Shown here: positions 35,701-45,790 of the stretch, one piece after another
Numbering within the stretch: position 1 is the stretch's first letter
Layout: each line of letters begins with the position of its first letter
Assembly: GCF_000005505.3 (NCBI RefSeq)
Contig: NC_016135.3
Span: 26,126,758-26,190,757 of the forward strand
DNA length: 64,000 nucleotides
DNA from: Brachypodium distachyon
Taxonomy: Eukaryota > Streptophyta > Magnoliopsida > Poales > Poaceae
Direction of reading: 5' to 3'
Made by a program: the position numbers and the translations under genes
The notes under the pieces: model-generated
Told to the model about the DNA's origin: nothing
What the model saw: the letters and a program-made list of their open reading frames with translations, nothing else
Databases searched by the model: none

Positions 35701-37738
35701 CAATGTCACCCAACCGGCCTCGCCTCGGCCTCCTCCCTCATGTCCCGCACCGTGCCAAGCAAAGCACTAGAGTGGAAGCCGGCCAGATGCTGCCGCGGCA
35801 GTTGATTGGACCTCGGCCCACGGGTGGAGGACCCGGTAGGACCTTGATTTTTTTGCCTCGGTTACGAACTGGGGAAGATTATGAAACCGGGAAGCTAAAG
35901 GGCGGAATCCGTTGGTGGGGTGATGGGAGGAGAAACGGTCGGGAGCGAGAGAATCGAAAGGGGAGATCAACCTGAAGTGGAGGCGCTCGCGCGAGGAGGA
36001 AGGCGAGCTCGGGCGCTCGGCAGCGGGATGGGCAGAGAGGTGGCGGCGCTCGCGCGAGGAGGAAGAAGATCCACAGAGCGAGGGGAAATTAATGGCGGAA
36101 GAAAGGGAGAGGGAGAGAGTAGATGGGGATGCTTTCAGGGAAAGAGACGATATCTTTCTCTATCGATGCGTGGGGCGCCGTCGTCGTCTTTCTACGCAGC
36201 TTGTGCCCAGCGCCGCTCCACTCCACTGCACTCCACTCCGCTCTCCCTCCCTACCCACTGGATTCCGTGATCCCTTCGAAGCCCCGCAAAAACCATCGTG
36301 CGCCCCTCTGGCGCTTTACTAGTTTATTACTGACGATTTCTCTCTCTAATGACAGTATTCTTTGCTCGGTGTGCTCGTGTTTTGCTGACCTGTGTCCCCT
36401 TATCCTCTTCTAAGCCAACGCTTCGTCAAAGTGTGCCTGGTGCTTACTACTAGTACTACTCCACTGTACTAGCTCAACAGCTGAAATCAGGAGCAATCTT
36501 GCTAGCGGTAGCTCAGCAGGTGAACTCAGGAGCAATCGCTAGCGGTTGAGCTAAGCAGCAATGTACTCCAGTATACATACATACTCTGTAGCTCCTTCAT
36601 GGAAATTGCCACGTGGCGAATCAGATTATCAGACACTGGCACTTCGATCGGTTGTTAGGAGAGCTGCAGCACCGAGTCAAGCCTGCATTGTTCTGTTGTG
36701 TCTTTTGTTAAGGCGGCCTGGATTAGATTTTGTTGGTTAGCCAACTATTCTCACCGAACTTTGAAATCTCTTAAGGCTAGGAGCAGTTCTTTCTTTAAAA
36801 AGTACAAAACGTTCTTCTTCTTCTTTTTTCACAAACAAAAAATCCAAGTCTCATCTGAACACTGGTACGTGGAACCCATCATGCGAACGATACCCGGCTC
36901 GGCCGAACAGTAATTTAGAACATAGTCCTACCTATATTGACCGGATTTCGGATTTCTTCAGACAAATTTTTTTTGACCGGAATGGCAGGTGCTCTGCCTT
37001 TTCATTTAGAAGAATAGAAGAGTACAAAAATGTTACAACACCTAGCAGCAATGAAGCGCCTGATGAAAACAGGAATACACAGAGATCAACCAGCACCGGC
37101 TGAGAAAACTACAGGTTTACAATTTCTTCAGACAACTAAGCCGGCGTTACGGCTACGTGCGAGGATTTCTTACACGCTCGTACGGATTGCCAACTGTCTG
37201 TCGCGTCGTATCTGCCTGTCTCTCCCGTGTGGTTACAAACGCGGTGTAGATGCAGAAGGAGCCATGTAAGCCAAATTAAATTAACCAATGCGACGCCCTT
37301 GTCCAGAACCGGACGTCGCACTCTACATGCCATCATGCTCACGTGGAGCCAGTGAAGCGAAAGTTGCAACACATGCGTGCTGCCAGGTGCCACGAATCAC
37401 CTGCTGCCCCATGAAAATTCCGCGATCAGCGCACCAAGGAGTTTCGGCCCAATCCAGCGAAGAAGAAAGAAGAGGCGACAGTGTGCTTCCGGTGCTCTTC
37501 TAGTTTCTACTATGTTTGGGCCAAAAAGTCTGGCCCAATTGGAACCCACGGAGATACAGAGCCATCCTACCGGAGACCGAGGCGAAGTGTCGCCGCCGAG
37601 TCGCCGATAGCTCCGGTTCGATTCGATCAGCCACTTACTGACTTACTTAGCTTACTGTAGATGTTAGCTGAAATGTGTGGTTGATGGTTGTTATCACCAA
37701 CGGAGATTGATTGCTTAGGTTAAGCTCAAGAAGAAGAA
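35701..37738. other. Intergenic between SPIKE1 and UGT89
   Basis: 35900-36310 is GC-rich and purine-biased, with the motif 'ggcgctcgcgcgaggagga' present twice about 65 bases apart (near 35983 and 36046); open frames there are low-complexity Arg/Glu/Gly and not convincing. Near 36965-37035 'tttttttgaccggaatggcag' followed by 'gtgctctgccttttcattta' resembles the ends of grass retroelements. No gene supported. Confidence 0.4.
37429..37477. repeat. Dispersed promoter-proximal element, copy 2
   Basis: Copy of 17732-17780 (gcgcaccaaggagtttc, ggcccaatccagc, gaagaagaaagaag), about 300 bases upstream of the UGT89 reading frame. Relative to transcription it is in the opposite orientation to copy 1. 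Confidence 0.6.
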
Positions 37739-39257
37739 TGAATAGCGTGGTGACTGGTGACGCCCTGCTGCCCACTCGAACGCGACCGCTTCCCAGATCC
37801 ATCTCCAGCAGCAGCAGCAGCAGCTCCCTCCCAGATCAATTTTCCGTCCCGGTCCCGGGCCACACGTCCTCGTCGTCCCCTTCTCAGCACAGGGCCACGC
37901 GCTGCCACTTCTAGACTTCGCCTCCCAGCTCGCCGCCCGCGGCCTCCGCCTCACCGTGGTCACCACGCCGGCCAACCTCCCGCTCCTCTCCCCTCTCCTC
38001 GCCGCTTACCCAAGCTCCATCCGTCCCCTCACGCTCCCCTTCCCAACCCACAATTCCCTCCCGCCCGGCGTCGAGAGCACCAAGAACTGCCCCCCTTCCT
38101 TCTTCCCCGCCTTCATCCACGCCTTCGCCGCGCTCCACCACCCCATCCTCTCATGGGCCAACTCGCAACAGCAGCAGCACGACCCCGTCGTCGCCATCGT
38201 GTCCGACTTCTTCTGCGGGTGGACGCAGCCGCTCGCGGCGGAGCTCGGCGTGCCCCGGCTCGTCTTCTCGCCCTCCGGTGTCCTCGGCGCCGCCGTCCCG
38301 CACTCGCTCCTCCGCCGGCTCGTCCGCCGCCCGCCGGACGATGCCGATGACGGGTTTAAGGTCGCCTTCCCGGGGATTCCTGGGGAGCCGGCGTACCAGT
38401 GGAGGGAGATCTCCATGATGTACAGGATGTACACCGAAGGCCGCCTGGAGCCTCAGGTCGGGGAGGCCGTGAGGAGGAATTTCCTCTGGAACTTGGAGAG
38501 CTGGGGATTTGTGTCGAACACGCTGCGCGCGCTCGAGGGGAGGTACCTGGAGGCCCCGCTCGAGGACCTCGGGTTCCGGCGCGTGTGGGCGGTGGGACCG
38601 CTCGCGCCGGAGAAGGACGTCGCCGGAGATAGAGGAGGCGAGGCGGCCGTTTCCGCCGGCGATCTCGGCGCCTGGCTCGACGGCTTCCCGGAAGGCTCGG
38701 TCGTGTACGTCTGCTTCGGGAGCCAGACGGTGCTGAACCAAGCCGTGGCTGCCGCGTTAGCCGAGGCGCTGGAGCTCAGCGCCGTCCCGTTCGTGTGGGT
38801 CGTGGGCGCCGGCGCCGGGGACGAAGTGGTCCCGCAAGGCTTCGAGGCGCTCGTGAGTCGCGGGCGGGTGGTGCGCGGGTGGGCGCCGCAGGTGGCGGTG
38901 CTGAGGCACGCGGCGGTGGGGTGGTTCATGACGCACTGCGGCTGGAACTCGGTGCTGGAGGCGGTGGCCGCCGGGGTGCCGATGCTGGCGTGGCCCATGA
39001 CGGCGGATCAGTTCGTGAACGCGCGGCTGCTCGTGGACGAGGCGCGCGTCGCGGTGCGCGCGTGCGCGGGAGGCGTCGGCGTCGCCCCGGACGCCCGCGA
39101 GCTGGCCGCCATGCTGGCCGGCGCCGTCGGGGAAGGTGGGGGCGGCGCAAGGGCGCGCGCCAGGGAGCTCGCGAAGGAAGCGGCGAGCGCGACCATGGAA
39201 GGCGGGAGCTCCCGCGATGATTTGGACCGCTTGGTGCGAGAGATTCGGAAGCTTTGA
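37739..39257 (+). CDS. UGT89-type UDP-glycosyltransferase with a frame break near its N-terminus
   Basis: A family 1 plant glycosyltransferase, probably for flavonoids or other phenolics by analogy with UGT89B/C. The N-terminal HVLVVPFSAQGHALPLLDF carries the catalytic His, followed by LTVVTTPANLPLLSPLLAA, IVSDFFCGWTQPLAAELGVP (with the Asp) and an intact 44-residue PSPG box starting WAPQVAVLRHAAVGWF, passing HCGWNS and ending MTADQ. No intron. The oddity is the start: this frame is open back to 37761 but has no ATG before the catalytic domain. The ATG at 37739 opens a different frame (MNSVVTGD..., Ser run, PVPG) that joins the true frame only if one base were added near 37859, where 'gggcca' would need to be 'gggccca'. 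So it is a recent frameshift, a sequencing error, or a non-ATG start. Downstream is undamaged. Confidence 0.8.
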
Positions 39258-42200
39258 GATCCATCCACGTGGCTCCGCACAGAACACGTGTTCTGGAAGG
39301 AAGACTGGCTTGCTGTATGCCTGTATGAATGTGATGGAAAAAAGGATGGGATGAGTATATAGTATAGATTTATTTATCCTAAATTATTTATTTATTTATT
39401 TATTGTGTATTTGTATATTTTTATTTGTTTGTGAAGAGATTTCAAAAAATCGGATACACATCTCTCACAGCACAAATAATTCTCGTATACACTTCCATTT
39501 TGCTGTCAATTGCAGAAACGAACCAACGTGAAAAAATGCATAGCGTGCAGGAAGGCAGTTCCACTCTTCAGGTTATCTCCGAGCAGATGGTTTTTGATAG
39601 CACAACTAGAATATGGAATATGGATGTGAGACTGAGCTTTGAACTCGGCTCAGAAATTCAGAAACTCCGGCAAGCCATCTCCCCAATTCAATTCTCCAGT
39701 GGCTGCTGGGCCCAATGGGCAACTGCAAAGGCAGCCCAAGCTCTAGGTTGGACGTACGTCTCCGGTTCCCGTTGCCAACGACGAGCCGGGCCCCCGTGAC
39801 GCTGAATCGTTGTCACAATATGGTGCTCTTCCCTGCCAAAAAAATTTGGTGCTCTCCAATCTCGATATTACTCCGTACCTTATTTTTCCTGCTTTGCTGG
39901 CCTGATGCACCTCCTGAGAATTATCTCTTTTGTTGCGGGTAGAGAATTATCTCTTTCAACTATGTGTACTGAATCTGATCTCATATGTTGCAAGTAGCAG
40001 CACTGACAAGTTTCCAATCCCATTCGCGTGCGATCTACTAGCTTCAAATTTAAGGAGCACCAGTCTCAAACACAGACCAAACGATCCCGAAATAAAACTG
40101 ACCGACGCGTACGCCGACATCTGGTCTGAACAAGCCGTTTGCCAGCAGGAAACACAGGGGAATTAAGCGGCCGTGTCAGGAATGCCGGAAGCCACGGAGG
40201 ACCCCGTACGCCGACGTTTGACTTAACCAACCTACCTGGCCCATGTTTCACCAGCGAAACAGACCATGTGGCAGCTTGAGGGGAGGTATCTTCCGTCCGT
40301 TCTCCTGCTTTAATTCCATTTCAAGCGTCGCTGCTCGTGAATCGGCATCGGTCAGTACTATTTGCCTCAGTTGTACGTGCACCTACGGCTTCCTCGATTG
40401 ATCTTCTTCCTGGGCAGCAGTGGTCCCGTACTCGCATTGTTTCAACCCAAAGCAAAAGCAAAGCAAAGAACCTTCCTGATGAGTTGGAATCCAGCATCCA
40501 AGCGCACACAGCTGGGGAGATCTGGGATGGAAAACGTTTCGCTGCTGGCCTTGAGTTGTGAACCATGTGGGGGAATTGTGGTTTGTAGAGGCACCGGTGG
40601 TTGGGTCATTGGGTCAGCAGAGAGATACTCCAGTAGCCAAACTACTCACATTGCCAAGTTTTTTATCTGCTTAAGTCACTCATCCAGACATCCACAGCTT
40701 TCCTTGCTGACAGCCTTTCAAGACAATCCATCTATGTTTGTAATTGTATGTGCAAGTTTAAGATATTTATATATGATTACGGAACTGTTCAAAACCGTGT
40801 AGCGACAAGTGAATGAGAGTGAAAGGTCCAGCAGGAGGAGGACATCACATGAGACGAGATGTGTAACGTCAACTGAAAACTCCCTTTCGGCCCTTGATTT
40901 AGCGTGATTGCAGGAGACTGTTTTAATTTGTGCACAGCTGCCTACCTGGAGATTATTCGGGTACTAGCGCGGCCGCAAAGAAGTCAAAAGAAGTTTGTTA
41001 TGGGCATGTGGGGAGGACGGGATGGATGTACTATGTGGAAATGAGAGCCCCAATATGATATGATTGGGATTTGTGATGCTCTACTGTTGCAAGGTGGATT
41101 GTCCAAGTTTGGCGCCTCACTGAAGATAAAGAATTAAAGACTGATATTAGTCGGTACCGAAGTCGTAGTACCAGTGAAATTAGGGTCAGTCAGTTATCTT
41201 TCCCAGTCTCCGAGTTTTCTTCCATGTTGTTTAACATTGTTTCAAGTGTACTTAAAGCAAAAAATCATAACATGATTGGGTTCTCATGTGTCTCTGTACT
41301 CCAGATTAGGCTATCACATCCTATACTACATCCTTTTTTGTTCAACTAATGGAAGTCCTGATGTCATCCAACCACATATTACAGCGTATCTGCGTATGCT
41401 TTGCTTAAATGCTTCATGGATTTTCGTTGGGAATCACTACAGCAACCGATTCGCTAATTAAGGAAAGCCGCACCTCCAATCAACTGAAATCGGCATCGCT
41501 AATGCTTTCAAACAAAGCATGTTATCATCTTAGACCTCTGGATCAGCTGTAGACGTCTCGTCAAGCCATCAACTTGCCATTTTTAAGCTAACGTCCGAAA
41601 GAATACTTGCCGAACGAACAAAAAACTAGGCAAAATTGCTCTATTACGCATGGTATCACCACCTAAAAAACTCGTTTCTCACCAGTCCTACTCCTACATG
41701 TGCTGGCCGGATCAACTAGATCAGACAACCAGCAGCTGTTGCACAGTAGATTGGTACTAGTGCTATATAAAACTGCAACTACAAAAAGGAAATGCAGGAA
41801 AGCAGCAGTGGTGGGAGGGGCTCTGCCTTTCAGTTTCAGCTGGGCGAAAGGAGACGCTCCTATCGCTGCCCTTTCTGTCGGCGTCCCTGCCAACGGCAGA
41901 TGGCTGCGAGATGCTGTCCCTTTTCACCCGCCGTGCATTGCTTCGCTTCAATTCTTCACTTCACCCCCGTCCTGCAGGCTCTCTGACGGTAAACTCCCTG
42001 CAGAATGGCAGCCGGCCAGCAGCACAGGGGCCAGGTTTCCAGCTGCAGGTACAGGAATCCAGGACTCAGATTTGCTTGCTCTGTAGCGCTAGCTCCCTTG
42101 AGTTCGAAGCATGTATGGGTTTCTCCTGTGAACTGGGCCTCGTCGTGTCTGTCCGAGCACGGACGGCGTGTAGCGTAAACGACAACGCTCTAACCACTTC

Positions 42201-42735
42201 TCCATCAACTGGCGCTTAATTAAACAAGGCAGAAAGGGAACGTTAAATGGTGCTTAAAAGCATGGGGGTGGTGACTGAGAGCGGCAGCAGCCCGGAAAGG
42301 GAGAGACTCCACCTAATTGCAACCTAAACGTCGCTTTTCCTGTCGGTTTCGCCTCTGGGAGACGATGATTAAGCTCATGACCTTAGCTAGCTGTGCCTCC
42401 TGCTGATTATATTACTACTAGTACGCGGTAGCTAGATGAAATGAGCGCATATGGCATCTTAAACTAAAGAAAGGTGTCAAGGGGAGGGAAAAGTTGGGAG
42501 AGAAAAAGCAAAGCCATGCAACTCATGCTAATATATATGCTATGAACGATGGGGAATAAGTAATTGTTATGCGATCGCTGTTTGTGTTTATGTTTCACCA
42601 AACGGTCAGTGCCAAGCACAACAAACATGCATATGACTCCAGAATATACTCATATAAGTAGTTAACTTGATGCCAGAATGAAGTGTTCAACCTTCGGTAT
42701 GCACATGTGCAGCCGCGCCTGTGTCTCAAAGCTCT
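39258..42735. other. Intergenic, no supportable gene
   Basis: A (ttta)n simple repeat lies at about 39379-39404. Many short frames occur on both strands around 40320-40560 and 41660-42220, but they overlap in antisense pairs and show no recognisable protein or splice structure. Confidence 0.5.
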
Positions 42736-42842
42736 GGTACTAAATTCTTGATTCAAATTTATCCAAATATGGATGTATCTATTCTTAAAAAGCATCTAGA
42801 TACATGTAATATTTCGATAACAATTTAGAATCGGCGGGAGTA
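42736..42842. mobile_element. Stowaway-like MITE, subfamily A
   Basis: Internal 'ccaaatatggatgtatcta', 'agcatctagatacatgtaat', and right end 'atcggcgggagta'. The left end is worn ('ggtactaaattcttgattc'). Confidence 0.7.
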
Positions 42843-44152
42843 TAACTGAAGAGAACAACAAGAAAATGACACAGCTTTATACTCTCTACTCCTAGTAGTA
42901 GTATTTTGTTTTCGAAACGCGAGCACAATGTATTATATTAAGACTGCTAACAAAAGAAATCTGGTCTAGCAGTACTCCTGCCACGAATCGACGAGTATAT
43001 ATCTTAATCAATTCGCCGACTGCTGACGGGACTGGTTGGTTGTTCCAGTGCAGCTTTCGCCAACGGCCGGTTTCCGGTGAGCGTGACGCCAAGCTGCGTA
43101 GGTGTTGTTGCAATCGGCGAAACCCTGGCCTGGCATACACGTAGGCATCCAAAACCAGCTTGAATACGCCCTCTGCATTGCGCTAGCCGACGGTGGCACC
43201 GGTAGAATGGCTTAGCGCGTCTCTGATTCTCTTCTATAGTTAGGTGTATACGCTGATCTAGCTACCTTAAGACAGTTGACCGACCGTCGATCGGATTCAG
43301 ATCGAGTGGACAAGGCAGCTCCGTCGTGTGTAAACTGTAGCGGAGCCAGCCGGGCCTGTACTGTACCGGTCAGGTCTTTCTATTCTGTTTCTTGAATCTT
43401 GATTGAAGCCAGATCGATCGATCAGAGTCCGACCGAAGCCGACTGCACACACAGCCGGTCTGCTCATGTGTCAGTTCGTGAGCCAGCTACCTTGTACTGC
43501 TCATCTTCAGGCTCCTTTCCCTTCCAAGGCGAGTACTAATAACTGAGATGTTCCTTTCTCGAAAGAGGAGTGGGATCTTTGCCCTTCCCTGCCTCGCGCA
43601 GGCATCTTGCTCTTTTTAAGAAGAGGGGATCTGATCTGACGCACAAGTCCATGCAGCGGCAGCGCTGTCAAGCCTTCATCAGAAACGACAGTGGCATTAC
43701 CAAAAAGCAGAGTTATAAAAGGGAGGCGGCCTTGAACGGTAATGCGGAGTAGATCCGTAAATGGGATGGCCGTAGCACGAGAGCTTTTACGGGTTGTGAT
43801 GTGCAGCAGAAATTATGAATTCAGAAGTGGTACTATGAGGAGTATATAGTTTGCATTCATGGCCGCCCTCTGCATGTGCATGTGGCTTGCACGTGTGTGC
43901 CATCCCCACTTGGTTTAAGAGGCAAGCTCCTTTTGGTAAATTCAACGCGGTTTGGTTAGCAAAAGGGGCAAGAATTAAACTGTGATGCGTGCCTTTGCTT
44001 AAAAGAAGGAAGAAAGTAGTACGTGCTTGTGTTGTGGTGCGGAAAAGGGTCTCACACTACTTCAAATTCGACATGAATTTGAGTGTACCATATCAAACTC
44101 TTCGTGGCCGATGCCAAATTTACGCTTTGATATATATCTTATCACATCTTAT
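42843..44152. other. Intergenic, no supportable gene
   Basis: Mixed composition; no recognisable gene, RNA or element apart from 'gatcgatcgatc' words near 43410. Confidence 0.45.
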
Positions 44153-44570
44153 CGCGACGTCAAGCTAGCGCCTCGTCACGGCACCGAGCTTGCTCCTTGT
44201 CCGGATGTTGAGTCACGCCTTGGTCGATGCCAAATCTCGTCAAAACAGTGAGCTTGCACACTGCGTCGGGACGCTAAGTCAAGCCTTGGTCGATGTGTCA
44301 TACATAATCATGATGCCAAGCTCGATCCTCGTCCGGACTCGGAGTCATACCTCGGTCGATGCCATATATCGTCCCGTCGAACTTATCCCTTGTCCCGAAC
44401 GTTAAGTCACGCCTCGCGCGATGCCACACATTGTCACGCCGTCGAGCTTATCCCTCGTCTGGACGTCAAGTCATATCTCCGTCGATGCTAAACATCATCA
44501 CGCCATTGAGCTTATCTCTTGTCGGGGCGTCAAGAAACCCGGCCTTGTCCAGATGTCAAGTTATGCCTCA
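44153..44570. repeat. Minisatellite, period about 64-65 bp, about six copies
   Basis: Unit phrases 'gagctt(a/g)(t/c)cc(t/c)tgtc', 'ggacgt(c/t)aagtca', 'cctcggtcgatgcca' and 'atc.tcacgcc' recur in order. The 'gagctt' anchor falls at 44186, 44250, about 44317, 44379, 44444 and 44508. Copies are diverged by point changes and small gaps. No open frame runs through, and the repeats are directly adjacent without spacers, so this is not a CRISPR-like array. Confidence 0.85.
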
Positions 44571-45790
44571 AAATATTATTGGAATATTTCATGAGAGCGA
44601 GGCAAATGACCATCGTGCCCTTCCACTGTCCCCCAATGGGAGAGGGGCAAAACTGTACTCCTATCGTATCCGGGTCTTCATTATATATTAAATACCATTT
44701 GTGTGTACGTGAGAAATGGGATCTCACTTTGTAAAAACTAGACTCACTAGCGACAAGAATGTTCTCACTTCACCGCTCTGCAGTTTTCAGTTTACCTCGA
44801 CACGATGAGGGCATCATGTTTCGCTATGTTGTAATAGCATTCTTCTCGTGTTTCAGCTTGGCGTACTCCCTGTGCATTCCCGAAGACCGACGTAACTGAT
44901 ATCAAGAGTGTCCAAAGTACAGTGCCTAGTCCCGTAAACGGAAGTTTACATTTCATGACGGAACGAGACGTAGCCCTCGGCCTTCGAGACCAACGGATCA
45001 GATCATTCTGGGGATCCTACTGTCTTGATCGTTGAATCGCGCCAAACTCTGGGACTGCAAAAGGAACACGGCCAAAAAAGAATAAAACAAGCGAATTTAC
45101 TGTATGACAACGTGGGTTTTAACCTCGTAGCTCACAATAACTGTACAACTATTGGCACCGGAGTCGTAGTAGCAGTACTCCACTCCGTACGATTTGCTAC
45201 CGTTATCACATCTTGTCTGCACAAAGTTTTGATACACCAGCGAGTAGGTAATTCCTCCTTCACGATAGGGCCTAAAAAGCCCGCCTAAAGTAAACGAGCT
45301 TTTTAAACCGTAGTAGTAGTGCGGTGAATGGTGATTTGGCACGCGCTACTAAAGGCGTGCTTACTTTGATAACAGCCGAAATTTGGCCACATTTCCGCTG
45401 CCTCCCCGAGTTCCCGGCCGCGTGTTCACCACGAGGAACCAAGAACCAACCGGCCGGCACCGCCGCCTCTCCCCCGTGCGGCACGGCTGGCTCCCCTGCG
45501 GCGATCTGCTGCTGCCAACTGCCGAATTCCCAGAGTAAACCCCACCCCCGTTCCATCCCCACCTCACCATCCACCACCTGCGCCCTCTTTTACTTATCTC
45601 CTCCTAATAATTGCCTTCTTCCTCGCTTTCCCTTCCCTTCCCCGGCCCCGGCCTCACCTCGTCCTCCTATCCCCCACCTTCTCTTATACCACACTTCCCC
45701 CGCCCCGCTCCTAGCCAAAGCCAAACCCAACCTGCAACCAGCAACCCAGCCAAAGTCTGCCCCCCGGCCCGGCGAGCTTACGAGACGAGG
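44571..45790. other. GT43 upstream region
   Basis: No gene seen. The last 400 bases (45390-45790) become C-rich with CT stretches, as in a grass 5' leader, and are probably the promoter and leader of the GT43 gene. Confidence 0.45.

Noticed and set aside
35920..36270. Arg/Glu/Gly-rich frame of 116 codons
   Set aside because: Driven by purine-rich repeats ('cgcgaggagga'); no family likeness.
38151..38741. Antisense open frames over the UGT89 gene
   Set aside because: Shadow frames of a GC-rich single-exon gene; no protein character.
41700..42219. Overlapping plus-strand frames
   Set aside because: No recognisable protein, no splice pattern, mirrored by antisense frames.
42160..42230. Possible tRNA-like stretch
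   Set aside because: I could not fold a cloverleaf with proper arms and a T-loop consensus on either strand.
44153..44570. Regular repeat array as a CRISPR-like locus
   Set aside because: Repeats are adjacent without unique spacers, diverged, and in plant nuclear DNA.
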